Shown here piece by piece: positions 55,438-64,000 of a stretch of DNA of 64,000 nucleotides; the first letter of the stretch is position 1, and each line of letters starts with the position of its first letter. The notes beneath the pieces were generated by a model, which saw nothing but the letters and a program-made list of their open reading frames with translations, searched no databases and was not told the DNA's origin. The position numbers were made by a program, and so were the translations under genes. Source of the stretch: Actibacterium ureilyticum (GTDB lineage Bacteria > Pseudomonadota > Alphaproteobacteria > Rhodobacterales > Rhodobacteraceae); assembly GCF_002285435.1 (NCBI RefSeq), contig NZ_NSBT01000037.1, forward strand, positions 930,001-994,000, written 5' to 3'.

Positions 55438-56460
55438 TCAGGCGGACAGGACCGCCGCCACGGCCCGGCCCTGTGCGCGGGCGGCGGCAGTGGTGCGCGT
55501 TGCGCCCTTGCGCGCGTCCCCCAGCACCATCGTCTGTGGCCGCAGCCGGGACCGATGGGCATCGTCGCAGGGACACCAGCCGCTGTCATCGGTCAGCCCG
55601 GCCAGCCGCGCCAGATCGCCCGCCTGCTGCGGCACGATGAAATTGACCGCATCGGCGCGGATCTCTCCGGCATCGGTGCCCAGCACCCCCCGCGCGGTAT
55701 TGACCCACAGCACCCCGCCCCCGGCACCCGGACCCCGCCAGTCGACCGGAATCGGCACCTCCGCCCCGGCAAGGTGCGCGTCATAAAGCGCCGCTGCCTG
55801 CGATTGCCGCGCGCCATCCAGTACCGTCAGCCGCGCATCGGGGCGATGGTCCCGCAGGTATCGCGCCAGCGCCCGGGCACGGTCGGCGGCAATCGCCGGA
55901 TATCCACCGCCGTCGGCGGGCAGGCGCAGCACCACATGCGCGGATGCGGGCAGCGCGCCCAGTTGCGCCAGCAGGCGCCGCGCCGCGCGCGGGCTGCCCC
56001 AGGCGGCGGGCCAATGGTGCGCGGCGGCGGCGTCATAGCCCGCGATCCCCTCGTCCCTTGGGGCGGTGCCGGGGGCCAGCACCAGCCGGCCAAAGGGCAG
56101 CGTGCGGCCGCTGAAGAGTTCGACCCGCCCGGCCCGCCAATCGACCCCAACCGCGTCGTCCAGCACCAGATCGACCCCCGCCGCGCGCAGGCGCCGGTGA
56201 TCGGGTCCACCCGCCGGGCGCGTGAACCCCTGCAGCGCGGTCTCGACGGGCCGCAGCCGGGTCGGGTCTCGCTCGACCAGGATCACGGGCCGGTCGGGCG
56301 CCGCGCGGCGCAGCGTCAGCGCGGCGCGCGCACCTGCCGGACCGCCGCCGACGACGATCACCGGCTCGGCCCGCGCGCGCGGGCCAATCAGCCCAGCCGC
56401 GCCCAGCGCCGTGGCACCGCCCAGCGCGGTATGAAGGAAATGACGACGTGTCAGCATCAT
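55438..56460 (-). CDS. Tat-exported FAD-dependent oxidoreductase (flavocytochrome-c sulfide dehydrogenase-like)
   Basis: A 340-aa flavoprotein. N-terminal Tat signal RRHFLHTALGG followed by hydrophobic segment and GPRARA cleavage site. Dinucleotide fold VIVVGGGPAGARAALTLRRA and a distal FAD-binding QTMVLGDARKGATR, like FccB/SoxF/sulfide:quinone enzymes. It is shorter than FccB. Its own sigma-54 promoter and NifA site lie upstream, so it belongs to the nif regulon. Physiological role unknown; possibly a periplasmic electron donor or acceptor to Rnf. Confidence 0.8.
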   Translation of the reverse strand: MMLTRRHFLHTALGGATALGAAGLIGPRARAEPVIVVGGGPAGARAALTLRRAAPDRPVILVERDPTRLRPVETALQGFTRPAGGPDHRRLRAAGVDLVLDDAVGVDWRAGRVELFSGRTLPFGRLVLAPGTAPRDEGIAGYDAAAAHHWPAAWGSPRAARRLLAQLGALPASAHVVLRLPADGGGYPAIAADRARALARYLRDHRPDARLTVLDGARQSQAAALYDAHLAGAEVPIPVDWRGPGAGGGVLWVNTARGVLGTDAGEIRADAVNFIVPQQAGDLARLAGLTDDSGWCPCDDAHRSRLRPQTMVLGDARKGATRTTAAARAQGRAVAAVLSA

Positions 56461-56530
56461 GTGCCTGGCCCCTTTTCTCATATCCAGTCCCGGGACCGGC
56501 CCTACAGCGGCCCGTTCCCTGTTTTCCGAA

Positions 56531-56545
56531 GCAAGATCCGCGCCA
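56531..56545 (-). promoter_or_regulatory. Sigma-54 promoter of the exported flavoprotein gene
   Basis: Minus strand TGGCGCGGATCTTGC with consensus GG/GC spacing. It is about 70 bases before the flavoprotein start and inside the gap after apbE. Confidence 0.7.
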
Positions 56546-56554
56546 ACCGTCGCC

Positions 56555-56570
56555 TGTCGGCAATCCGACA
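56555..56570 (-). promoter_or_regulatory. NifA upstream activator sequence close to the flavoprotein promoter
   Basis: TGTCGGATTGCCGACA on the minus strand, a perfect TGT-N10-ACA. Its centre lies only about 20 bases ahead of the -24 element, much closer than at the other promoters. Confidence 0.7.
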
Positions 56571-56574
56571 CAGG

Positions 56575-57663
56575 TCAGTTCAGCGCGGCGGGATGCAGCA
56601 CCCGCAGCACCGGCCGCCGCCCCCCGCCGGTTGGCGGCAAAAGCTCCAGCCGCGCCGCCATCTCCGGTGTCGCCAGCATCTGGCCGCTGTCGTCGATCAG
56701 CAGAACCTGATCCAGCCCCATCGCCTGTGCGATCTCTGCCCAGTGATCCGGTCCCGCCACGCTCAGCGCCGTGGCCCCAGCATCAGCGCGGGCACCATCG
56801 CGCGCCACCACCGTGGCCGACACGATTCCGCGCACGGGCCAGCCGGTGCGTGGGTCGATGATATGCGAAAACCGCACCCCGTCGCCTTGCAGGAAACGCT
56901 CGTAATTGCCCGAGGTATAGACGCCCTCGCCCGGTTCCACCGACAGCGCCGCCACCGCGCCCCACCCCTGCGGGTCGCGGATCGCCACGCGCCAGGGCCG
57001 GTCGCCATGGCGGCCGATCACCTGCAAGTCGCCACCGGCATTCAGCACCGCATTGTCGATGCCCAGTGCGATCAGCCTTTGCACCGCCAGATCCAGCGCG
57101 GCGCCCTTGGCATAGCCGCCCAGATCGAGTTGTACCGCCGGGTTGCGCGACGTGACCACGTGGCCATCGAAACGCAGATCCGCAATGCGCGGACGGGCCG
57201 CCACAAGCCGGTCGATCTGTTGGGGATCGGGCATCGGTCCCTGCGGCGGCAGGTCGTCGTGAAACCCCCAGAGCGCGACCAGCCCCCCGATCGCGGGATC
57301 GAACGTGCCCCGGCTTTCGCGCGAAAGCGCCTGCCCCTGTTTCAGCACCTGCAACAGCGGATCGGACACCGCCATGCCCTGCCCCCTGGCCAGCGCCGCG
57401 TTCAGCCGCGTCAGCTCGCCCGGTCGCCAGGCATGCCAGTCGCGGTGAAGCCGGCGAAAGTCGCCCTCAAGCATCGACATGGCGGCGCGGGCGCGGGGTT
57501 CGGGGGTGTCGCGGATCACGACCTCGACCAGCGTCCCGAACAGATAGAACGTCTGGGACAAGCCGTCATCGGGGGCGGCCTGGCGCGGGTCACGCGCCCA
57601 GAGGCCAAGCGCCAGCACCAGCGCCGCAAGCGCGCCGGGCACAAGACGCCGCGCGGGCGTCAC
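56575..57663 (-). CDS. rnfF: FAD:protein FMN transferase (ApbE/RnfF)
   Basis: A 362-aa periplasmic ApbE-family enzyme that attaches FMN to threonine of Rnf subunits. N-terminal hydrophobic anchor LVPGALAALVLALGLW, and the ApbE core LFGTLVEVVIRDTPEPRARA, DLGGYAKGAALD, NAGGDLQVIGRHG and HIIDPRTGWP. GTG start overlaps the RseC-like stop by four bases. Context (rnf, fdxC) supports RnfF. Confidence 0.88.
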   Translation of the reverse strand: MTPARRLVPGALAALVLALGLWARDPRQAAPDDGLSQTFYLFGTLVEVVIRDTPEPRARAAMSMLEGDFRRLHRDWHAWRPGELTRLNAALARGQGMAVSDPLLQVLKQGQALSRESRGTFDPAIGGLVALWGFHDDLPPQGPMPDPQQIDRLVAARPRIADLRFDGHVVTSRNPAVQLDLGGYAKGAALDLAVQRLIALGIDNAVLNAGGDLQVIGRHGDRPWRVAIRDPQGWGAVAALSVEPGEGVYTSGNYERFLQGDGVRFSHIIDPRTGWPVRGIVSATVVARDGARADAGATALSVAGPDHWAEIAQAMGLDQVLLIDDSGQMLATPEMAARLELLPPTGGGRRPVLRVLHPAALN

Positions 57664-58109
57664 GGCGCCGTGTCCGCAGGTTCCAGCCACAGCACGGGCG
57701 CGCGCCCCGCCCGCCGGTCGGCCCGCCGCAACGGCACAAAGGACACCGCCAGCGCCGGGACGCAGATCACTGCCGTCGCCAGATCCGACAGGCCAAGCGC
57801 GGCGCAAACCGACGCGGCACCGGCCAGGGCCACGGGCGGGATCAGATAGGCCCGCAGCGCCGCGCCCAGGAACACGTCCCGTTCCATCGCCACGGTCACA
57901 TCCGTACCAGCCGTCAGCGGCGCGTCACCGGGCAGGCTCAGATCGCGATCCGTGCCCAGCAATTGCGCCAGCGCCGCCGCCCCGCACCCGGCCCGGGCCG
58001 CACAGGCCGCGCAGCCCGCATCGCGTTCCAGACGCAGCGCGGCCCGGCCATCGTCCAGCGCCACGACCTGCAACCGTTGGCGCAGCGCCGTGTCCGCAGG
58101 CCCGGTCAT
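57660..58109 (-). CDS. RseC/RnfE-like SoxR-reducing-system protein
   Basis: A 149-aa membrane protein: RDAGCAACAARAGCGAAALA carries four Cys of the RseC family and two later transmembrane helices (LIPPVALAGAASVCAALGL, LATAVICVPALAVSFVPL). RseC-like proteins assist assembly of Rnf/Rsx. It overlaps fdxN by four bases and precedes apbE. Confidence 0.85.
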   Translation of the reverse strand: MTGPADTALRQRLQVVALDDGRAALRLERDAGCAACAARAGCGAAALAQLLGTDRDLSLPGDAPLTAGTDVTVAMERDVFLGAALRAYLIPPVALAGAASVCAALGLSDLATAVICVPALAVSFVPLRRADRRAGRAPVLWLEPADTAP

Positions 58110-58303
58110 TCCGCCGGGATGATGCACCCGTCCTCCAGGCACACGCTCAGGCATTGCGGCATGTCGTGATCGGGTTCGCATTCGGTGCAGATGTCGGCCT
58201 TGATGAAGAACACGCCCTTTTGGGGAATGATCGCCCCGGTGGGGCAGACCGGTTCGCAATCCCCGCAAGAGGTGCACAGATCCGCCACTATTTGCATTGC
58301 CAT
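58106..58303 (-). CDS. fdxN: 2[4Fe-4S] ferredoxin FdxN
   Basis: A 65-aa ferredoxin with LCTSCGDCEPVCP and ICTECEPDHDMPQCLSVC, the latter with the C-x2-C-x8-C-x3-C spacing. In Rhodobacter this is the main electron donor to NifH, made from Rnf-reduced pools. AAAGGAAAT upstream. A second FdxN-like protein is at 33540. Confidence 0.93.
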   Translation of the reverse strand: MAMQIVADLCTSCGDCEPVCPTGAIIPQKGVFFIKADICTECEPDHDMPQCLSVCLEDGCIIPAE

Positions 58304-58374
58304 CTGAATTTCCTTTCCTGGTTTCAATCCGATATCCCCGCGCCGCGGGGACGTTGCATTGCGCGCCGCGCCGG

Positions 58375-58689
<315 letters not shown>

Positions 58690-59988
58690 TCACAGATCGG
58701 CGAAGTCGACCTCGCGCGGTTGCATGCGGCCGGTCAGATGCGCCGCCAGACGGCGGCCGAAGTCCCGGCAATCTTCCAGTTCGGCATCGGTCGGGTGCAG
58801 CTTGATCTTCAGCCCCTTTTCCGGCACCCGCATCTTCAGCCCCTGCAGGCGCCCCTCGACCATCTGCACCGCCTCGCCGGTCCAGCCATAAGAGCCAAAG
58901 GCCGCGCCAAGCTTGCCCTTGGTGTCGATATCGACCAGCCCCGCCAGCAGGTCCCAGACCGTCTTGACCGCATCGCCGTTGATGGTGGGCGAGCCGAAGA
59001 CCAGCGCATCGGCTTCCTCGATCAGGTCGACAAAGGGCGTGAACTCGCCGATCTGCAGATCGAAGAGCGAGGCGCGCACATCGGGATTTTCCGCCGCCCC
59101 CTCATAGATCGCGCCGGCCATCATCGACGTCGCGCCATAGGCGCTGACATAAAAGATCAGCAGGGTCTTCTGATCGCCCACCTCGCTGGCCAGGCGCGAT
59201 TTCACCAACCGGCGGTAATGGGTGATGTACTGGCGCGGATGCGCGCGCAGGATCGGTCCGTGGCTGGGGGCGATCATGGCGATGTCCAGAGGCTCGATCA
59301 GGTCCAGCGCCGCGACGACATAGGCCTTGAAGGGCCGCATGATGTGTTCGAAGTAATATTCGAACGAAAACCGGAAATCGCCGACCCGGTCGTTGAACAG
59401 CCGCGCATCGCAGAAATGGCAGCCAAACAGGTCGCAGGTGAACAAAAGCCGCTGATCCTGAAGATGCGTGCATTGCGTATCGGGCCAATGGACATAGGGC
59501 GTGGTCAGGAACCGCAGCGTCTGATCGCCCAGCGAAACCGTATCGCCGGTGCGCACGATCCGCACCGCATAATCGTCGAACCTGTCCTTCAGCAAGGCGC
59601 GTAGAACCTGTACCCCGCGCGGCGATACGCAGATTTCCAGATGCGGGGCGCGGCGCAGCAATTCGGGCACCGCGCCGGTGTGGTCGGGCTCCAGATGGTT
59701 CAGCACCAGGGTGGTCAGTTCGTCATAGCGCGCCACCGCCTCCAGCCGTTTCAGGAAGGGTTCGGTGAATTCCTGTTTGACCGTGTCGATGACCGCGACG
59801 CCGGTGCTGCCGCGCACGACATAGGCATTATAGCTGGTCCCGTTGGCGGTGCGCAGGATGATGTCGAAATTGCGCAGATCGGGGTCCAGCGCGCCGACCC
59901 AATGCACACGGTCGGCCACGGGCACCGGCTGCATCGCATCCGCGGCACCGGCCATCTGTGGCAGGTCGAGTGTTGCACGTGGGGTCAC
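58690..59988 (-). CDS. Flavodiiron protein (FprA-type A flavoprotein)
   Basis: A 432-aa protein: metallo-beta-lactamase-like diiron domain (about 1-260) with ligands [11 protein letters not shown] (H-x-E-x-D-H), [12 protein letters not shown] and [10 protein letters not shown], then a C-terminal flavodoxin domain ([30 protein letters not shown]). Such proteins reduce O2 or NO. GTG start at 59988 follows CAGGAG; a much longer upstream frame is non-coding. First gene of the minus operon. O2 scavenging for nitrogenase is inferred. Confidence 0.92.
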   Translation of the reverse strand: MTPRATLDLPQMAGAADAMQPVPVADRVHWVGALDPDLRNFDIILRTANGTSYNAYVVRGSTGVAVIDTVKQEFTEPFLKRLEAVARYDELTTLVLNHLEPDHTGAVPELLRRAPHLEICVSPRGVQVLRALLKDRFDDYAVRIVRTGDTVSLGDQTLRFLTTPYVHWPDTQCTHLQDQRLLFTCDLFGCHFCDARLFNDRVGDFRFSFEYYFEHIMRPFKAYVVAALDLIEPLDIAMIAPSHGPILRAHPRQYITHYRRLVKSRLASEVGDQKTLLIFYVSAYGATSMMAGAIYEGAAENPDVRASLFDLQIGEFTPFVDLIEEADALVFGSPTINGDAVKTVWDLLAGLVDIDTKGKLGAAFGSYGWTGEAVQMVEGRLQGLKMRVPEKGLKIKLHPTDAELEDCRDFGRRLAAHLTGRMQPREVDFADL

Positions 59989-60053
59989 CGAAAGCTCCTG
60001 CAGCGTGGTCTTGGCCCGGAGCCGCCGTGGCGCCCCGGGTCGATGCAGGTGAA

Positions 60054-60068
60054 GCAACCCGCGTGCCA
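60054..60068 (-). promoter_or_regulatory. Sigma-54 promoter of the flavodiiron/fdxC/fdxN operon
   Basis: Minus strand TGGCACGCGGGTTGC, consensus spacing. The 369-base divergent gap 59989-60357 holds this promoter, the rnfA promoter and the candidate NifA sites. Confidence 0.92.
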
Positions 60069-60168
60069 AGCGCCGGACCCCGCGAGGCCGCCCCGCCCCA
60101 GCGGTCAATCGGGGCTGGATCGCGCGCGTTGCGCGCCCGGTCCGCCTGGATGCGACATCGGCCCGACA

Positions 60169-60184
60169 ATTGTCGCAAAACCGA
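60169..60184. promoter_or_regulatory. Candidate shared NifA site in the divergent rnf/fdx region
   Basis: TGTCGCAAAACCGACC, 5 of 6 match to TGT-N10-ACA. It lies about 100-110 bases from both divergent -24 elements, so it could serve both. Confidence 0.5.
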
Positions 60185-60263
60185 CCTTGCCCTGCCCCGG
60201 CAGGACACCCCGTGCAAGACCGACGCGCCCCTTGGCACATGAGAGCCGCCCGGCGCCACCCGT

Positions 60264-60279
60264 GTCGGCAAGCCAACAT
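60264..60279 (+). promoter_or_regulatory. NifA-like site abutting the rnfA promoter
   Basis: TGTCGGCAAGCCAACA, a perfect TGT-N10-ACA match, ends at the first base of the -24 element of rnfA. So close a position would be unusual for NifA activation. Confidence 0.5.
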
Positions 60280-60293
60280 GGCATGGCGCTTGC
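60279..60293 (+). promoter_or_regulatory. Sigma-54 promoter of rnfABCD
   Basis: TGGCATGGCGCTTGC with consensus spacing (TGGCATG in place of TGGCACG). rnfA starts 65 bases downstream. Confidence 0.88.
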
Positions 60294-60357
60294 TTCAACA
60301 TCGCCAAGCCCGGGGCGCCGTCCCCGGCCCCGAAGCCACACGCGGCGGAGCAATTCG

Positions 60358-60939
60358 ATGCAAGACTATCTGGTCATCCTGCTGAGCACGGCATTGGTCA
60401 ACAATGTGGTCCTGGTGAAATTCCTGGGGCTCTGCCCGTTCATGGGCGTGTCGCGCAAGACCGATGCGGCGCTTGGGATGGGCTTTGCCACCACATTCGT
60501 CCTGACCCTGGCCGCCGCCGCCAGCTGGTGTGTCGAAACGCTGTTGCTGGTGCCGCTGGGGCTGGAATTCCTGCGCATCCTGTCCTTCATCCTGGTGATT
60601 GCCGGGATCGTGCAGTTCACCGAAGCCGCCATCCGCAAGATCTCGCCCACGCTTTATCGGGCGCTGGGGATCTATCTGCCGCTGATCACCACCAATTGCG
60701 CGGTGCTGGGCGTGGCGCTGCTGAACATCCAACAGGGCCATTCCTTTGCCGAAAGCCTGCTTTACGGGTTCGGATCGGCGGCGGGCTTCACGCTGGTGCT
60801 GGTGATCTTTGCCGGGCTGCGGGAACGCCTGGCGCGTCTGGATGTGCCCGCCCCGTTCCAGGGCGCCCCCATCGCCTTTGTCACCGCTGGCCTGCTGTCC
60901 ATGGCGTTCATGGGCTTTGCGGGGCTGGTAAGCCAATGA
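60358..60939 (+). CDS. rnfA: Rnf electron transport complex subunit A
   Basis: A 193-aa membrane subunit with six helices. Conserved [18 protein letters not shown] and [14 protein letters not shown] each carry a Cys; paired Cys coordinate an inter-membrane iron. AGCGGAG-like site upstream. First gene of the rnf operon driven by sigma-54. Confidence 0.97.
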   Translation: MQDYLVILLSTALVNNVVLVKFLGLCPFMGVSRKTDAALGMGFATTFVLTLAAAASWCVETLLLVPLGLEFLRILSFILVIAGIVQFTEAAIRKISPTLYRALGIYLPLITTNCAVLGVALLNIQQGHSFAESLLYGFGSAAGFTLVLVIFAGLRERLARLDVPAPFQGAPIAFVTAGLLSMAFMGFAGLVSQ

Positions 60940-60955
60940 CCGGAAAGGACAGACC

Positions 60956-61504
60956 ATGATCGAGGCCGTCGCGACGATGTCCGCCCTGGGGCTGGGGCTG
61001 GGAACCATCCTGGGGGTGGCCGCGCGGCGGTTTCACGTCGAAACGCCGCCCATCGTCGACGAGATCGAGGCCCAGTTGCCCGGCACGAATTGCGGCCAAT
61101 GCGGCTTTCCGGGGTGCCGGGGCGCGGCCGAGGCGGTGGCCGAAGGCGCCGCGCCCGTCACCCTGTGCCCGCCCGGCGGGCGCGAGGTCGCCGTGACTCT
61201 GGCCGAGATCACCGGCGCCGAACCGCCTGGCAGCGGCGGCACGGGGCAGGATGCCGAGCCGGTCGTGGCGTTCATCTTCGAGGATCACTGCACCGGCTGC
61301 ACCAAATGCTTCAAGCGCTGCCCGACCGACGCGATCATCGGGGCCGCCAAGCAGATTCATACCGTGGTCAACGACGCCTGTATCGGCTGCGACGCCTGTG
61401 TCGCGGTCTGCCCGACCGAGGCGATCATCCTGCGCACCAAGCCGCGCACCTTGCGCAACTGGCACTGGCCCAAGCCCGGCACCCCCGCCGATGCCACGCT
61501 GTAA
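60956..61504 (+). CDS. rnfB: Rnf electron transport complex subunit B
   Basis: A 182-aa Fe-S subunit. An N-terminal membrane anchor, then the four-Cys motif in PGTNCGQCGFPGCRGAA, then two 4Fe-4S motifs CTGCTKCFKRCPTDAI and CIGCDACVAVCPTEAI. It receives electrons from RnfC. GGAAAGGA precedes the start. Confidence 0.97.
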   Translation: MIEAVATMSALGLGLGTILGVAARRFHVETPPIVDEIEAQLPGTNCGQCGFPGCRGAAEAVAEGAAPVTLCPPGGREVAVTLAEITGAEPPGSGGTGQDAEPVVAFIFEDHCTGCTKCFKRCPTDAIIGAAKQIHTVVNDACIGCDACVAVCPTEAIILRTKPRTLRNWHWPKPGTPADATL

Positions 61505-61516
61505 CGAGGCCCGCCC

Positions 61517-63064
61517 ATGTCCCTGATTTCGCTTTCCGCCCTCAGACGCACCGCCGGGGCCTTTGCCGGGCGGGGCGGCATCCACCCCGAAACCCGCAAA
61601 TACCTGTCCGCCGACAGCCCGATCGAAGCGATGCCGCTGCCGTCGATCCTGCGGGTGCCGTTGCAACAGCACATCGGGGCCGAGGCCGTACCGGTTGTCG
61701 CACGCGGCGACCAGGTGCTGAAAGGGCAGCTGATCGGCAAGGCGCGCGGGCCGGTATCGGCCAATGTGCACGCCCCGACCTCGGGCAAGGTAATCGCGGT
61801 GGGCTATTTCGCGGCGCCGCACCCGTCGGGGCTGCCGGTGTCGACGATCACGATCCGCCCCGATGGCGCGGACCGCTGGGGCGCGCGCCTGCCGCGTCTG
61901 GTGCCCGAACAGGCGACACCGGACGAGATCGCGGATCATGTGAAACAGGCCGGGATCGTCGGCATGGGCGGGGCGACGTTTCCTTCGGCGGTCAAGCTGG
62001 ACCTGCGCAAGCGTTTCGCCCTGAAGACGCTGATCATCAACGGCGCGGAATGCGAACCCTATCTGACCTGCGACGACCGGTTGATGCGCGAGTTTTCCGA
62101 AGAGCTCGCCGATGGCATCGCGATCATGGCCCGCGCGCTGGGTGTAGAGCAGGTGATCGTCGCCATCGAATCCAACAAACCGCAGGCGATCGAGGCGATG
62201 CAGCGCCGTATGCTGGCCATCGGCTGCCCGGCGCGGGTGACCCGGGTGCCGACGCTCTATCCCATGGGGTCGGAAAAGCATCTGGTGCAGGCCGTTACCG
62301 GTCTGGAAACCCCCGCCCGCGCGCTGACGGCGGAACTGGGCGTCGTGGTGCATAACGCGGCCACGGCCTATGCGGTGCATCTGGCGTTGCGCTATGGCGA
62401 GCCGCTGATCTCGCGCGTGTTGACGGTGTCGGGCTTCGGCGTGACCCGCCCGGCGAATGTAAAGGTTCTGATCGGCACGCTGGTGGCGGAAATCCTGGAC
62501 CATTGCGGCGGGCTGGATGGCACGCCCGACCGGCTGTTGCTGGGCGGGCCGATGATGGGTCTGCCGATCCGCAGCCAGCGTGTGCCGGTGATCAAGGGCA
62601 CGAACGGCATCCTGGCCCTGCAGAAATCGGAAACCCGGCGGCACCGGGAAATGCCCTGTATCCGCTGCGGTGGCTGCATCAAGGTCTGCCCCTGCGGGCT
62701 GATGCCGATGGAAATGCACGGGATGATTCAGGCGGGCGATCTGGACAAGGCCGTCGATATCGGCCTGCTGGATTGCGTGGCCTGCGGGTCGTGCTCGTTC
62801 AACTGCCCGTCGAACATCCAGCTTGTGCAAAGCTTCAACTATGCCAAGGGGCGGCTGGCCTTTCAGCAGAGCCAGAAGCACCAGCAGGAGGAAACCAAGC
62901 GCCTGGCCGAAACCCGCAAGGCGCGCATGGATGCCATCGCCGAGGCCAAGCGCCAGGCGATGGCCCGCCGCAAGGCCGAGATGGCCGCACGCAAGAAGCG
63001 CGAGGCTGAAACCGAAACGCCCGCCGTCCCGGCCCCGGCTCCCACCGCCGAGCGCACCGGATGA
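61517..63064 (+). CDS. rnfC: Rnf electron transport complex subunit C
   Basis: A 515-aa peripheral subunit with NADH/FMN and Fe-S sites. It shows GGATFPSAVKL, NGAECEPYLTCDD, two 4Fe-4S motifs (IRCGGCIKVCPCGL, VACGSCSFNCPSNI) and a C-terminal Ala/Lys/Arg-rich coiled coil (about 445-505). Overlaps rnfD by four bases (ATGA). Confidence 0.96.
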   Translation: MSLISLSALRRTAGAFAGRGGIHPETRKYLSADSPIEAMPLPSILRVPLQQHIGAEAVPVVARGDQVLKGQLIGKARGPVSANVHAPTSGKVIAVGYFAAPHPSGLPVSTITIRPDGADRWGARLPRLVPEQATPDEIADHVKQAGIVGMGGATFPSAVKLDLRKRFALKTLIINGAECEPYLTCDDRLMREFSEELADGIAIMARALGVEQVIVAIESNKPQAIEAMQRRMLAIGCPARVTRVPTLYPMGSEKHLVQAVTGLETPARALTAELGVVVHNAATAYAVHLALRYGEPLISRVLTVSGFGVTRPANVKVLIGTLVAEILDHCGGLDGTPDRLLLGGPMMGLPIRSQRVPVIKGTNGILALQKSETRRHREMPCIRCGGCIKVCPCGLMPMEMHGMIQAGDLDKAVDIGLLDCVACGSCSFNCPSNIQLVQSFNYAKGRLAFQQSQKHQQEETKRLAETRKARMDAIAEAKRQAMARRKAEMAARKKREAETETPAVPAPAPTAERTG

Positions 63065-64000
63065 CCGCCCCGCTGATCATAAGCGGGCCGCACACCCACT
63101 CGAAATTCTCGGTCACCGAAACGATGATCGCCGTCATGCTGTGCCTGACCCCGGCCACGGCGCTGGGATTCTATATGTTCGGCCTGCCCGCGATCCTGCT
63201 GTTTGCCGTCACGATCGCCAGCGCCCTGCTGTTCGAGGCGCTGTGCCTGGCGCTGGCCGCACGACCGGTCGGGCGCGCGCTGTCGGACGGCTCGGCCATC
63301 CTGACCGGCTGGATCCTGGCGATGACCCTGCCGCCCTGGGCGCCATGGTGGATCGGCACCGTGGGGGCGTTCATCGCCATCGTGCTGGGCAAGCATGTCT
63401 ATGGCGGGCTGGGACAGAACCCGTTCAACCCGGCGATGGTCGCGCGCGCGATGCTGCTGGTGGCGTTGCCGGTGCCGATGACGATGTGGGTCCTGCCCGC
63501 GCCGCTCTTGTCGCCCGGCGCCCCGGATCTGGGCGCGGCGCTGGCGATCACCTTTGGCACGCCGCCGGCCGATATCGACAGTGTCAGCGCGGCATCGACG
63601 CTGGGCCATGTTGGCGCGGCGCTGGATGGTGGGCGCACGCTGGACCGCATCCTGCCTGAAACCTTCGACCTGCACCGGCTGTTTTTCGGCAATGTCCCGG
63701 GCAGCATGGGCGAGACCAGCGCGCTTTTGCTGCTGGTGGGCGGCGTATTTCTGGCGGCGATGCGGATCATCCGGCTAAATATCCCGCTGGCGGTTCTGGG
63801 ATCGGCGGCGGCGCTGTCGGGGCTGCTGCATCTGATCGACCCGGGCCAGTTTCCGTCGCCGCTTTGGCATCTGTCGTCCGGCGCGCTGATGTTCTGTGCG
63901 TTCTTCATCGCGACCGATTACGTGACCTCGCCGGTATCCGGTGTGGGCCAGTTGATCTATGGCGCGGGGATCGGGCTGTTGGTGGTTGTGATCCGCACCT
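63061..64000 (+). CDS. rnfD: Rnf electron transport complex subunit D, 3'-truncated by window edge
   Basis: First 313 codons of RnfD, beginning MTAPLIISGPHTHSKFSVTE; frame stays open to the last base. Membrane helices plus GLGQNPFNPAMVARAML. The flavin site is seen in the SVSAASTLGH loop, where the family's FMN-bearing Thr lies. The remaining rnf genes (rnfG, E, H) should follow outside the window. Confidence 0.95.
   Translation, partial: MTAPLIISGPHTHSKFSVTETMIAVMLCLTPATALGFYMFGLPAILLFAVTIASALLFEALCLALAARPVGRALSDGSAILTGWILAMTLPPWAPWWIGTVGAFIAIVLGKHVYGGLGQNPFNPAMVARAMLLVALPVPMTMWVLPAPLLSPGAPDLGAALAITFGTPPADIDSVSAASTLGHVGAALDGGRTLDRILPETFDLHRLFFGNVPGSMGETSALLLLVGGVFLAAMRIIRLNIPLAVLGSAAALSGLLHLIDPGQFPSPLWHLSSGALMFCAFFIATDYVTSPVSGVGQLIYGAGIGLLVVVIRT

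Overview
The window is a GC-rich chromosomal segment with tightly packed, often stop/start-overlapping genes. It suggests an alphaproteobacterium of the order Rhodobacterales (roseobacter/Rhodobacter-like). Grounds: an alphaproteobacterial NifA with the C-X11-C-X19-C-X4-C motif, a nif-linked rpoN, a Rhodobacter-type rnf locus flanked by fdxC/fdxN, an Anbu/ATP-grasp/alpha-E/transglutaminase operon, and ectoine-type hydrolase genes of marine type. I saw no insertion sequences, phage genes, CRISPR arrays, tRNAs or 16S/23S/5S rRNA genes. The assignment is inference from gene content only.

Positions 1-29.8 kb hold housekeeping and stress genes. In order: the 3' part of a Bax-inhibitor-1 family gene, a GT39-like glycosyltransferase, rpmG, a TerB/DUF533 protein, the RNase P RNA (minus strand, 3445-3838), ampD, an excalibur-type lipoprotein, gatCA, a CREST-family ceramidase-like membrane protein, a metal-dependent hydrolase, a DoeA-like M24 hydrolase, a compact small-ORF transcription unit (10016-10123), tadA and rluB. 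Then come a TerC-XpaC-TelA-DUF2927-SPFH/GYF-zinc-ribbon stress cluster, dtd, the Anbu peptidase operon, a lysine/glutarate catabolic trio (gcdH, fused E1, aminoadipate-semialdehyde dehydrogenase), and an M24 peptidase plus an EutA/maleate-isomerase-like protein.

Positions 30.1-55.4 kb hold a nearly complete molybdenum nitrogenase island, all on the plus strand: nifA; nifB-fdxN-lrv-nifZ-nifT-SIR2-like-132aa; nifHDK; nifEN-nifX-DUF269-49aa-CCE_0567-fdxB-nifQ-TPR; iscA-nifU-nifS-nifV-cysE-nifW-modABC-rpoN; and a 2Fe-2S ferredoxin. Positions 55.4-64 kb hold its electron-supply module. A minus-strand operon (flavodiiron protein, fdxC, fdxN, RseC-like, ApbE/RnfF, exported flavoprotein) diverges from rnfABCD, and rnfD runs off the window end.

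Eight sigma-54 (-24/-12) promoters of form TGGCAYG-N4-TTGC, or close variants, can be read directly. Most have TGT-N10-ACA NifA-binding sites, perfect or 5 of 6. The island therefore encodes its own activator (NifA), its own sigma factor (RpoN), molybdate uptake (ModABC), Fe-S and homocitrate supply (NifU/S/V, CysE), FeMo-cofactor assembly (NifB/E/N/X/Q), the enzyme (NifHDK) and the reductant path (Rnf, ferredoxins). The less understood members, and so the best hunting ground, are the SIR2-like/132-aa pair, the 49-aa coupled ORF, the TPR protein, and the exported flavoprotein that has its own sigma-54 promoter.
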